A stretch of 12,341 bases of DNA from assembly GCA_035443705.1 (NCBI GenBank), contig DAORSV010000045.1:1-12341 (forward strand). Direction: 5' to 3'. This DNA is from CADEGZ01 sp035443705 (GTDB taxonomy: Bacteria > Pseudomonadota > Gammaproteobacteria > UBA6186 > Azoamicaceae). The notes beneath the pieces were generated by a model. That model worked only from the letters and a program-made list of their open reading frames with translations, searched no databases and was not told the DNA's origin. A program made the translations under genes and the position numbers. This document shows positions 1-6,365 of the stretch, piece after piece; position 1 is the first letter of the stretch, and each line of letters opens with the position of its first letter.

Positions 1-14
1 TGGTAGGACTTAGG

Positions 15-20
15 TACAAT
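15..20 (+). promoter_or_regulatory. possible -10 element upstream of rpsP
   Basis: TACAAT matches 5 of 6 bases of the sigma-70 -10 consensus and sits about 40 nt before the rpsP start. The matching -35 would fall outside the window, so it cannot be checked. rpsP could also be transcribed from further upstream. A purine-rich AAGGGG at 45-50 is the likely rpsP ribosome binding site, with a rather long spacer of 12 nt. Confidence 0.3.
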
Positions 21-62
21 ACTCGCTTTCGAAATCCAATATTAAAGGGGTTAATCCAGCAG

Positions 63-326
63 ATGGTTGTAATTCGGTTATCGCGGGGCGGCGCAAAAAA
101 ACGTCCATTTTATCATATCGTTGCGACAGATAAGCGGCATCGTCGAGACGGTGGCAATTGTTTAGAGCGATTGGGATATTTTAATCCCATTGCCGGCGCA
201 GAAGAGCCGAGCTTGAATCGTTTGAATATCAAACGCGATCGCGTTGCGCATTTTGTGGCATTGGGTGCTCAACCTTCGCATCGTGTAGCAGCTTTGTTGG
301 CAGAATGGGACAAAAAGGCATCGTAA
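63..326 (+). CDS. rpsP: 30S ribosomal protein S16
   Basis: Small-subunit ribosomal protein that binds 16S rRNA early in assembly of the 30S body. The protein is 87 residues, a normal length for the family. It opens with the S16 signature MVVIRLSRGGAKKRPFY and continues with the ERLGYFNP motif (about residues 35-42) and a C-terminal DRVAHFVALGAQPSHRVAALL stretch of the family type. The start is the only ATG that gives the conserved N-terminus MVxIRL. It is the first gene of the rpsP-rimM-trmD-rplS operon found across most bacteria, and the downstream genes follow closely in that order. The central part (about residues 20-35, KRHRRDGGNCLE) is slightly longer than in E. coli. No disruption is seen. 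Confidence 0.97.
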   Translation: MVVIRLSRGGAKKRPFYHIVATDKRHRRDGGNCLERLGYFNPIAGAEEPSLNRLNIKRDRVAHFVALGAQPSHRVAALLAEWDKKAS

Positions 327-355
327 AGACGGTATTGGGTACAGCAGAAGACCAC

Positions 356-850
356 ATGGTTGTGATGGGTCGTATAGGTGCTCCCTATGGCTTAAAGGGC
401 TGGGTTCATGTGCAGTCTTATGCAGAGACTGCTAGCAGTATTTTAAGTTATAAAACTTGGTTCCTTAAGATAAAGGGCCAATGGCAGCCCGTTGAAGTTT
501 TAGATGCCCGATCGCATGGCAAAAGCTTTGTTGCTGCTTTAGTGGGCTACGAGAGTATTGAAAAGGTTGAGCTGTTAAAGCTTTCTGAGATAGGCGTGCC
601 ACGTTCAGAGCTTCCGGTATTAGATGCGGATGAATATTATTGGTCTGATCTCATCGGTTTGTCGGTTGTAACGGAAGAAGGCTTTGTTTTAGGACAATTG
701 GAACGTCTGATAGAAACGGGCTCGAATGATGTTTTAGTGGTGAAGGGCGAGACACGGGAACATTTGATTCCTTATATCTTAAAGGATTATGTGTTGTCAG
801 TGGATTTAAAAGCACGTGTTATATGTGTTGCCTGGGATCCGGAGTTTTAA
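356..850 (+). CDS. rimM: 16S rRNA processing / ribosome maturation factor RimM
   Basis: Assembly factor for the 30S head that works with S19 in 16S rRNA maturation. From this start the protein is 164 residues. The N-terminal RimM domain begins at once with the conserved MGRIGAPYGLKGW stretch. The PRC-barrel domain follows from about residue 94 (EYYWSDLIGLSVV), with the ETGSNDVLVV motif, and the protein ends in the typical VAWDPEF. The reading frame is open back to another ATG at 305, which would add 17 residues and overlap rpsP by 22 nt. I prefer 356 because AGAAG at 346-350 gives a Shine-Dalgarno with a 5-nt spacer and because the family begins only a few residues before the GxxGxxxGxxG stretch. 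The gene sits between rpsP and trmD, as usual, and ends 6 nt before trmD. Confidence 0.93.
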   Translation: MVVMGRIGAPYGLKGWVHVQSYAETASSILSYKTWFLKIKGQWQPVEVLDARSHGKSFVAALVGYESIEKVELLKLSEIGVPRSELPVLDADEYYWSDLIGLSVVTEEGFVLGQLERLIETGSNDVLVVKGETREHLIPYILKDYVLSVDLKARVICVAWDPEF

Positions 851-856
851 GTATTC

Positions 857-1603
857 ATGTGGTGTGGTATTGTCACGTTGTTTCCAGAGATGTTTAAAGC
901 ACTCACGGATTACGGGATAACACGACGAGCGGTCGAACGGGGGTTGTTGGAGCTTCATTATTGGGATCCCCGCGATTTTTCAACCGATCCACACCACAGT
1001 GTAGACGATAGGCCTTATGGCGGTGGCCCTGGCATGGTGATGGGTGTATACCCATTGCGTCATGCGATCATCGCGGCAAGAAAGGCTGCGGGTGATCAGG
1101 CAAAAGTGATTTATTTGTCGCCACAAGGGCAAAAGCTGTCGCAGGAGCGCATTAGGCAGGCCGCGGCAGATTCAGCGCGATTTGTTTTTGTAGCGGGTCG
1201 ATACGAGGGCGTTGATGAACGGCTCGTCACCTTAGAAGTGGATGAAGAATGGTCCATCGGAGACTACGTGCTAAGTGGTGGAGAATTAGCCATTATGGTT
1301 GTATTGGATGCCATCACGCGTTGGGTACCCGGCGCATTAGGGGATAAGGATTCGGCCTTACTCGATTCTTTTTCGGAAGGATTATTAGATTGTCCGCATT
1401 ACACGCGTCCAGAAGTCGTGGATGGTTTGCAGACACCAGCAGTTTTGTTGAGCGGTAACCACGCGGAAATTTTAAAGTGGCGGTTAAAGCAAAAGCTTGG
1501 GCGTACCTGGTTAAGGCGTAAAGATTTGTTAGGAAAGTTGGACTTGAGTCTCGAGCAACAAAAATTATTGAAAGAATTTATTGAAGAAACGAATATTATT
1601 TAA
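857..1603 (+). CDS. trmD: tRNA (guanine-N1)-methyltransferase TrmD
   Basis: Transfers methyl from S-adenosylmethionine to N1 of G37 in tRNAs with G at position 36, preventing +1 frameshifts; essential in most bacteria. The 248-residue protein has the expected SPOUT trefoil-knot segments: VIYLSPQG (about 84-91), VAGRYEGVDER (112-122) and EEWSIGDYVLSGGEL (130-144). The DSFSEGLLDCPHYTRPE motif at about 170-186 contains the catalytic aspartate (D170, equivalent to E. coli D169), and R155 matches the conserved active-site arginine. The N-terminal VDDRPYGGGPGM motif is intact at about 49-60. GGAG at 841-844 is a likely ribosome binding site lying inside the end of rimM, with a 12-nt spacer, so translation is probably coupled. 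No unusual features. Confidence 0.98.
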   Translation: MWCGIVTLFPEMFKALTDYGITRRAVERGLLELHYWDPRDFSTDPHHSVDDRPYGGGPGMVMGVYPLRHAIIAARKAAGDQAKVIYLSPQGQKLSQERIRQAAADSARFVFVAGRYEGVDERLVTLEVDEEWSIGDYVLSGGELAIMVVLDAITRWVPGALGDKDSALLDSFSEGLLDCPHYTRPEVVDGLQTPAVLLSGNHAEILKWRLKQKLGRTWLRRKDLLGKLDLSLEQQKLLKEFIEETNII

Positions 1604-1618
1604 TTAGGAGCGTAAAAC

Positions 1619-2008
1619 ATGAGTACCGTGATTCAACAGATTGAAGCAGAACAATTAAAACAGGATGTTCCCGTGTTTAGATCGGGTGATGTTGTTGTTG
1701 TGCAAGTCGAAGTGAAAGAAGGTACACGTACACGTGTTCAAGCTTACGAAGGTGTTGTTATTGCAAAACGCAATCGCGGACTGAATTCTTCTTTTACAGT
1801 ACGTAAAATTTCGCATGGTGAAGGTGTAGAGCGTGTTTTCCAAACGCACAGTCCGATTATAAAAGGCATTGAAGTAAAGCGCCGTGGAGATGTTCGTAAG
1901 GCAAAACTGTATCATTTGCGTGGTCTTACGGGTAAGGCAGCTCGAATCAAAGAACGTTTGGCACAAAGAAATACAGGCGTTGAATTGGATACCGCTGAAA
2001 ACGCGTAA
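1619..2008 (+). CDS. rplS: 50S ribosomal protein L19
   Basis: Large-subunit protein located at the 30S-50S interface. The protein is 129 residues, slightly longer than E. coli L19 (about 115) because of a C-terminal tail after the conserved KAARIKERL region. Family motifs are clear: FRSGDVVVVQVEVKEG (about 20-35), the QAYEGVVIAKRNRG segment, and FQTHSPIIKGIEVKRRGDVRKAKLYHLR (about 75-101). AGGAG at 1606-1610 with an 8-nt spacer is a strong ribosome binding site. It is the last of the four classical operon genes. Its TAA stop lies in the same reading frame as xerD and only 6 nt before the xerD start. Confidence 0.98.
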   Translation: MSTVIQQIEAEQLKQDVPVFRSGDVVVVQVEVKEGTRTRVQAYEGVVIAKRNRGLNSSFTVRKISHGEGVERVFQTHSPIIKGIEVKRRGDVRKAKLYHLRGLTGKAARIKERLAQRNTGVELDTAENA

Positions 2009-2014
2009 TCTGCA

Positions 2015-2911
2015 TTGGATAACGTCGTTATTGTTAATGAATTTGTTAATGCGCTCTGGCTGGAGCGCGCGTTTAGCAAAAATACCTTAGCGGCGTATCA
2101 GAGCGATCTTAAACACTTTATTGTGTGGTTATCAGGGCAGGCGGAACCAAAAACCCTCGTCACTGTCTCGGATATCGATGTGATCGGTTATTTAGCCTAT
2201 CGCACGCTGCAAGGAACGCACGCAAGAACCAACGCACGTGTTCTTTCGTGTCTAAGAACTTTTTATCATTATTTGTTACGTGAAAAATATTGTCAGCAAG
2301 ATCCAACCGTTAATATTGCGAGTCCTACGATTGGGCGATCGATCCCTAAAGATCTGTCTGAAGCAGAGGTTGAAAGTTTATTACAAGCACCCAATACAGA
2401 AGAGCCCATGGGTTTGAGAGATAAAGCGTTATTAGAATTGCTTTATGCCTGCGGCTTAAGAGTTACGGAGTTGGTCAGTCTTACCCTTGAACAAGTTAAT
2501 TTACAACAAGGGATTGTGCGGGTGATGGGAAAGAATGATCGCGAACGTGTTGTTCCGTTTGGTGAGGAGGCGGCTGTTTGGCTGCAACGTTATTTGGCGG
2601 TACGCTCGGCGTTATTAAAGACCGATCGTTTATGCGATGCTGTTTTCCTCAGTAATCGCGCTGTTGCAATGACCCGTCAAACCTTTTGGTATCGCATTAA
2701 ACATTATGCAAGACAAGTGGGGATCCATAAACCCCTATCTCCTCATACCTTAAGGCATGCCTTTGCTACCCACTTAGTGAATCATGGTGCGGATCTGCGT
2801 GTGGTTCAAATGATGTTGGGTCATGCCAGTATTTCGACTACCCAAATCTATACCCATGTCGCTAACAGTCGACTGAAAGCGCTTCATTTAAAACATCATC
2901 CTCGAGGTTAA
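2015..2911 (+). CDS. xerD: site-specific tyrosine recombinase XerD
   Basis: With XerC, resolves chromosome dimers at dif near the FtsK translocase during division. The 298-residue protein aligns from end to end with E. coli XerD as I recall it. The N-terminal core-binding domain runs to about residue 105 (ALWLERAFSKNTLAAYQSDL at 14-32). The catalytic domain follows and keeps the full set: R149 (ACGLRVTEL), K173 (MGKNDRER), H244 and R247 (SPHTLRHAFATHL), H270 (LGHAS) and nucleophile Y279 (TQIYTHV). The only workable start is TTG at 2015: the in-frame rplS stop is just upstream, and the next in-frame ATG would delete the N-terminal domain. No Shine-Dalgarno is visible, so translation is probably coupled to rplS termination. 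XerD rather than XerC is indicated by the PKDLSEAEVE and HHPRG-type termini. Confidence 0.95.
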   Translation: MDNVVIVNEFVNALWLERAFSKNTLAAYQSDLKHFIVWLSGQAEPKTLVTVSDIDVIGYLAYRTLQGTHARTNARVLSCLRTFYHYLLREKYCQQDPTVNIASPTIGRSIPKDLSEAEVESLLQAPNTEEPMGLRDKALLELLYACGLRVTELVSLTLEQVNLQQGIVRVMGKNDRERVVPFGEEAAVWLQRYLAVRSALLKTDRLCDAVFLSNRAVAMTRQTFWYRIKHYARQVGIHKPLSPHTLRHAFATHLVNHGADLRVVQMMLGHASISTTQIYTHVANSRLKALHLKHHPRG

Positions 2912-2986
2912 TCATAAATTGGTATATGATTAAAAATGAAGGCAGGGAGTCTTCGATGCATCTTCAATTCATGAGGAAAGTGTTTT

Positions 2987-3754
2987 ATGAAGCAAGTTAG
3001 CATGATTTTTTTGTTATTGTTGGGCTTTGGTCAATGTTTGGCCAATAACACAACCGACACAAATAACACAAATGAAATAAGCAAGCTAGAGCAAGGGAAT
3101 ATCAAAAAGCACCTAAATGCCGCATTTCCTGAACTAGTTGTTGAAACTATTAAACAAAGTCCAGTTTCTGGCTTGTATCAATTAACATCAGGGCCGGTTG
3201 TTTTATATGCGAGTAATGATGGTCGATACCTATTTGCCGGTGATGTTTTAGATCTAGAAAGCGATGATGATGATCGCAATGTCACTGAGCCCGCTCGTCG
3301 AGAAGCGCGGTTATCTGTGTTAAAGCGCTTGGTTTCGAAAGAGATGGTTATTTACCGCCCCAAAGACGTGAAGGCTGTCGTTACTGTTTTTACAGATGCG
3401 GATTGTGGCTACTGTCGAAAACTGCATCAGGAAATCCCAAGGCTGATGGATTTAGGGATTGAGCTGAGGTATTTGGCTTATCCTAGACAAGGGCGAGGTT
3501 CTAATACGTATACAAAAATGGAATCCATTTGGTGTTCTAAAGATCCCAAAGGCATGATGACAAAGGTTATGAAGGGCGAACATGCTCAATCCATAACCTG
3601 TAAAAATACGATTCCAGAACAGCTATTACTAGGTGAAAAATTGGGTATTTCAGGGACCCCTACCCTTGTATTTGAAGATGGTTCTCTTTGGGCAGGATAT
3701 CTTAGCGCCGAGAAATTGGCTAAAGAAGCGGTAAAACATCGTTTTAAGGAGTAA
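2987..3754 (+). CDS. dsbC: periplasmic thiol:disulfide isomerase DsbC
   Basis: Isomerises wrong disulfide bonds in periplasmic proteins and is normally kept reduced by DsbD. The 255-residue precursor has a signal peptide of about 19 residues (hydrophobic FLLLLGFG core, cleavage likely after CLA), then an Asn/Thr-rich linker (about 20-30). A DsbC/G dimerisation domain (about 35-95) follows. The thioredoxin-fold domain carries the active site CGYC at 140-143 and the cis-proline loop GTP at 223-225. A second cysteine pair (C183, C205) matches the structural disulfide of E. coli DsbC. Motifs VTVFTDADCGYC, RYLAYPRQG and SGTP all support DsbC rather than DsbG. GAGGAAAG at 2973-2980 is a good ribosome binding site (spacer 6). 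It lies 75 nt after xerD and 11 nt before the REC-GGDEF gene. Confidence 0.93.
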   Translation: MKQVSMIFLLLLGFGQCLANNTTDTNNTNEISKLEQGNIKKHLNAAFPELVVETIKQSPVSGLYQLTSGPVVLYASNDGRYLFAGDVLDLESDDDDRNVTEPARREARLSVLKRLVSKEMVIYRPKDVKAVVTVFTDADCGYCRKLHQEIPRLMDLGIELRYLAYPRQGRGSNTYTKMESIWCSKDPKGMMTKVMKGEHAQSITCKNTIPEQLLLGEKLGISGTPTLVFEDGSLWAGYLSAEKLAKEAVKHRFKE

Positions 3755-3765
3755 ATGGAGCTCTT

Positions 3766-4725
3766 ATGCGCATATTGGTGGCCGAACAAGACAGTGAACA
3801 TCGCCAAAAACTGGTGGAAACAATACAAAAATGGGGTCATGTTGTAGAAGAGGCTTTAACGAGTCGCGAGGTTGTCGCGTTGTGCCGAAAAAAATGTCCC
3901 GATCTGATTTTGGCAGACTTTCAATTGCCAGGAGAAGGGGGATTAGAGCTTGTCCGTCAGATCCGTCAGACGGGGGGCCATGCTGTTTGGGTGCCACTTA
4001 TTTTGCTTGGTGACAGTTTTTCTGAATCCGAGATGGCGCAAATTGTAGAAGCAGGTGCGGATGATGTTTTGTTAAAGCCGATTAATGATGGAAAACTCAT
4101 GTTAAAAATCCATTCTGCTAACCGGCTGTTAAACCTAAAAGAAGAAGTGTTTAAAGTTGCTCATGAGCTTGTTGTTGTGAATCGTGCATTACAGAATGTG
4201 ATAGCCCAAGATACCTTAACGGGAGTAGGTAATGCAGAGAGTCTAGATGAAGCGATGGAGCGTGAATGGTTTGCGGCTAAACGCACAAATTTGCCGATTT
4301 CTTTTATCATTTTGAATCTGGATTTTTTTCAGCTCTATAATCAAGTCTATGGTGCAGAAGCAGGTGATCAGGCCTTGAAAAAAGTGGCTGAATGTTTAAA
4401 AAGTGCATTAGTGGGTACCGCAGATGCGACTTTGGGTCGGATGATTGGTGATACTTTTGGCGTGTTATTGCCAAAGTTTGATCGCGAAGCTGCTTATAAA
4501 ATTGGCGAGAAACTGTACGCAGCGGTTGATGCTTTGAACATTCCACATAAGAGCTCGGGTTGTAGCGATCATATTACCCTAAGCTTTGGTGTTGCAACAG
4601 TTGATCCCGGTCATTTTACAAAGCCGTGGGATTTGAAAGATGCTGCAGATTTTGGTTTATACCAAGCCAAACACCGTGGTCGTAATCGTGGGTTTTTGGT
4701 GACAGCGGAAGAGGTTGTTAAATAA
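3766..4725 (+). CDS. REC-GGDEF response regulator with degenerate GGDEF motif
   Basis: Two-domain cytoplasmic signalling protein of 319 residues. Residues 1-120 form a response-regulator receiver: the phospho-acceptor is D51 (LILADFQLPGEGG) and the conserved lysine is K104 (LLKPI). One acid of the usual metal-binding pair appears to be replaced (E7-Q8), and the switch Thr/Ser seems to be G82. A helical linker (about 121-147) leads into a GGDEF-fold domain (about 148-312) that begins with DTLTGVGN and ends with LSFGVAT and the ADFGLYQAKHRGRNRG helix. The signature loop reads IGDTF (227-231) instead of GG(D/E)EF, the DxD-like metal site reads NLDFF, and no RxxD inhibitory site is visible. The fold is therefore clear, but diguanylate cyclase activity is unlikely. 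GGAG at 3757-3760 with a 5-nt spacer supports the start. It may be co-transcribed with dsbC. Confidence 0.88.
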   Translation: MRILVAEQDSEHRQKLVETIQKWGHVVEEALTSREVVALCRKKCPDLILADFQLPGEGGLELVRQIRQTGGHAVWVPLILLGDSFSESEMAQIVEAGADDVLLKPINDGKLMLKIHSANRLLNLKEEVFKVAHELVVVNRALQNVIAQDTLTGVGNAESLDEAMEREWFAAKRTNLPISFIILNLDFFQLYNQVYGAEAGDQALKKVAECLKSALVGTADATLGRMIGDTFGVLLPKFDREAAYKIGEKLYAAVDALNIPHKSSGCSDHITLSFGVATVDPGHFTKPWDLKDAADFGLYQAKHRGRNRGFLVTAEEVVK

Positions 4726-4739
4726 TTTTTTTAAAATCC

Positions 4740-5375
4740 CTAATGTATCCAAACCAATGTTCCCGTGGGCACGGATTCAAATAATTTAACGACATCCTCT
4801 GCGCTCATATGCACACAACCTTTGGTGCTAGGGGCGCCTAATTTCCATTCCATTGTGGTGCCGTGAATATAAATAGCCCTTGTTTCGCTATCAATGATCC
4901 TACCCAATTTATCTCGTCCTTTATTTAATCCCGGCTGTAATCCTTCGAGACGCAGAATGCGTGTAGAAACATAATCTTTGCGATGTTGATTTCGGGGTTG
5001 TGGTCGCCAAGTGCCGATGAATTGTCTGCGATGAAAAATGCTGTAGTGGGGGGTGCCGTGACCAATTTTTTCATTGATCCGGTGTAGACCTTGCGGGGTT
5101 TGAAAAGTATTGATTATTTGTCCAATCCCACGTTTACTGGTAGAGATGGTATACGTCTTTTTAATGGAGCCGTCATGTAAAACCGCCAGCGTTTGTTTTT
5201 TGGTATCGACCATCAGGATGTGTTCGGTGGGCTGAACGCCGAGAGAGGTGATATGTTCGTGCACTTTTTCGGGGGGTACGTGTGGAACAGCGGAGGTGCG
5301 AGTACATCCGCAACATAGTAAAAATAGTAAGTTAACTGTCGTTTTTTTGAGGCATGTTTGTAATCTTTCTAACAT
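4740..5375 (-). CDS. exported L,D-transpeptidase (YkuD domain)
   Basis: Predicted cell-wall enzyme that would form meso-DAP to meso-DAP cross-links or attach a protein to peptidoglycan in the periplasm, using an active-site cysteine. The 211-residue precursor starts with a basic N-terminus and a short hydrophobic stretch (14-21, ending CCGC). This is a signal peptide or a weak lipobox; the lipobox consensus is poor. The YkuD catalytic domain covers about 50-211: ISTSKRGIGQ (77-86), TPQGLHRINEKIG (93-105), TRILRLEGLQPG (138-149), YIHG (169-172, catalytic H171) and STKGCVHM (183-190, nucleophile C187). The usual motif is SxGCxRM, and here the arginine is H189. The gene is convergent with the REC-GGDEF gene (14 nt between stops) and divergent from rpsF. 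A good promoter lies upstream. Confidence 0.88.
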   Translation of the reverse strand: MLERLQTCLKKTTVNLLFLLCCGCTRTSAVPHVPPEKVHEHITSLGVQPTEHILMVDTKKQTLAVLHDGSIKKTYTISTSKRGIGQIINTFQTPQGLHRINEKIGHGTPHYSIFHRRQFIGTWRPQPRNQHRKDYVSTRILRLEGLQPGLNKGRDKLGRIIDSETRAIYIHGTTMEWKLGAPSTKGCVHMSAEDVVKLFESVPTGTLVWIH

Positions 5376-5419
5376 ATTTTTTTACCTATCTCGCATATTT
5401 TATATCTGTAATATTGTTA

Positions 5420-5447
5420 ATCATAACATCAGAGGAAAAGTGGTCAA
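5420..5447 (-). promoter_or_regulatory. sigma-70 promoter for the L,D-transpeptidase gene
   Basis: Read on the minus strand, TTGACC (5442-5447) and TATGAT (5420-5425) are separated by 16 nt, each matching 5 of 6 consensus bases. Transcription would start near 5413, giving a leader of about 38 nt before the start at 5375. An AGG-containing stretch about 9 nt before the ATG is a modest ribosome binding site. Confidence 0.72.
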
Positions 5448-5540
5448 GTCCGAACATAGGCAAATGTTAGGAGCACACCAATTGTTCGCGTTTCAGAGTA
5501 ATAATTTTTTTGTGTTCAGGTTTAGCATTTTTGTTACCCC

Positions 5541-5569
5541 TTGACCCATTTGAGCCATGCTCCTATAAT
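5541..5569 (+). promoter_or_regulatory. strong sigma-70 promoter for the rpsF operon
   Basis: TTGACC (5541-5546) and a perfect TATAAT (5564-5569) are separated by exactly 17 nt, close to the ideal sigma-70 promoter. The start of transcription should be near 5576, giving a leader of about 87 nt before rpsF. An imperfect inverted repeat, GGGTT (5570-5574) and AACCC (5587-5591), straddles the expected start site and could be an operator or chance. Confidence 0.85.
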
Positions 5570-5575
5570 GGGTTT

Positions 5576-5662
5576 CTTTTCTCGGTAACCCAGAGAAATT
5601 CTCCTTGTCTTATCACTTTACTTTAAAAGTAGAAAGACTAACTAAATCCGTAAGGAGTTACT
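5576..5662 (+). promoter_or_regulatory. structured rpsF mRNA leader, candidate S6:S18 autoregulatory site
   Basis: The leader between the promoter and rpsF can form two adjacent hairpins. At 5616-5636, CTTT/AAAG plus ACTT/AAGT pair around a 2-nt bulge. At 5639-5660, TAACT pairs with AGTTA, leaving a 12-nt loop that contains CCG (5648-5650) and most of the Shine-Dalgarno AAGGAG (5652-5657). Many bacteria control rpsF through an S6:S18-binding mRNA motif with an exposed CCG. The CCG next to the ribosome binding site fits this idea, but I have not tested it against a covariance model. The stems are short and AT-rich. Confidence 0.4.
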
Positions 5663-6085
5663 ATGCGTCACTATGAAGTTGTATTTATGGTTCATCCGGA
5701 CCAAAGCGAACAGGTTCCTGCCATGTTAGAGCGCTATCGCGTGGGGATAGAGACTAAAGGTGGGAAGATCCATCGGGTTGAAGATTGGGGGCGCAGGCAA
5801 TTAGCCTATCCCATCAATAAACTCCACAAGGCACATTACATTTTGTTGAATGTCGAATGTGGGCAAGAATCCTTAAATGAACTCACCAATAGTTTTCGTT
5901 TTAATGATGCAGTGATTCGTCATTTAGTAATACTTGAAGACGAAGCCATTACCGAACCTTCTGTATTAATGAAGGAAAAAGACGAACGTAAAGAGGGTGG
6001 TTCTAGACATCGTGGCTCACGTGAACGGGGCTTTGATGAAGAAGAAATCTTTGGAATGGAAGAAGACCAACAGATCGTTGGGTAA
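5663..6085 (+). CDS. rpsF: 30S ribosomal protein S6
   Basis: Binds the central domain of 16S rRNA as a heterodimer with S18, which is encoded next. The 140-residue protein has the conserved opening MRHYEVVFMVHPDQSEQVPAML, the motif VEDWGRRQLAYPINKLHKAHY (about 41-61) and FRFNDAVIRHLVI (about 78-90). The tail after about residue 100 is charged (KEKDERKEGG, then RHRGSRERGFDEEE) and resembles the variable S6 tails that RimK extends with glutamate in E. coli, though it does not end in Glu-Glu. AAGGAG at 5652-5657 is a strong ribosome binding site (spacer 5). It is the first gene of the rpsF-rpsR-rplI-dnaB-alr cluster, behind a near-consensus promoter. Confidence 0.97.
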   Translation: MRHYEVVFMVHPDQSEQVPAMLERYRVGIETKGGKIHRVEDWGRRQLAYPINKLHKAHYILLNVECGQESLNELTNSFRFNDAVIRHLVILEDEAITEPSVLMKEKDERKEGGSRHRGSRERGFDEEEIFGMEEDQQIVG

Positions 6086-6116
6086 GGTTCGAAAAAATAT
6101 TTTTGGAGTGTGAATC

Positions 6117-6341
6117 ATGGCTCGTCAATTTCGTCGCAGAAAATTTTGTCGTTTTACGGCAGCAAAAGTTAAGAAGATCGATTATAAAGATCTGGCAACC
6201 TTAAGAAGTTTTATTACAGAAAGTGGTAAAATTGTTCCAAGCCGCATTACGGGTACGAAGGCTCGATATCAACGACAACTTTCGCGTGCGATTAAAGTGG
6301 CGCGATATTTGTCTTTGTTGCCTTATTGTGATCAACATTAA
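6117..6341 (+). CDS. rpsR: 30S ribosomal protein S18
   Basis: Partner of S6 in the 30S platform. The protein is 74 residues, the normal length. It is nearly identical to the family consensus: FRRRKFCRFTA at the start (the C-containing, E. coli-like form), IDYKDLATLRSFITESGKIVPSRITGT in the middle and RQLSRAIKVARYLSLLPY at the end. GGAG about 10 nt upstream of the ATG acts as ribosome binding site. It lies 31 nt after rpsF and 24 nt before rplI, in the standard order. Confidence 0.98.
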   Translation: MARQFRRRKFCRFTAAKVKKIDYKDLATLRSFITESGKIVPSRITGTKARYQRQLSRAIKVARYLSLLPYCDQH

Positions 6342-6365
6342 ATTTTTGAAAAGAGGTGATGCGTT

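Noticed and set aside
305..355. Upstream ATG extension of rimM overlapping rpsP
   Set aside because: No ribosome binding site, and the 17 extra residues precede the point where the RimM family normally begins; kept only as an alternative start.
1655..1966. Antisense ORF of 103 codons opposite rplS
   Set aside because: It lies wholly inside the unmistakable L19 gene, its product is compositionally odd (Thr/Asn/Phe/Cys-rich) and it has no recognisable motif; a shadow of the coding strand.
2015..2911. Tyrosine recombinase as a sign of an integrated mobile element
   Set aside because: Sequence and context match housekeeping XerD; no attachment-site repeats, tRNA or cargo genes are nearby.
4726..4739. 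T-rich gap between convergent REC-GGDEF and L,D-transpeptidase genes as a bidirectional terminator
   Set aside because: Only an AT-only TTAAA/TTTAA pairing is possible, with no GC stem; too weak to call a terminator.
5248..5544. Plus-strand ORF of 98 codons across the start of the L,D-transpeptidase gene
   Set aside because: It overlaps the transpeptidase N-terminus and both divergent promoters, with no family resemblance and biased composition; not a gene.
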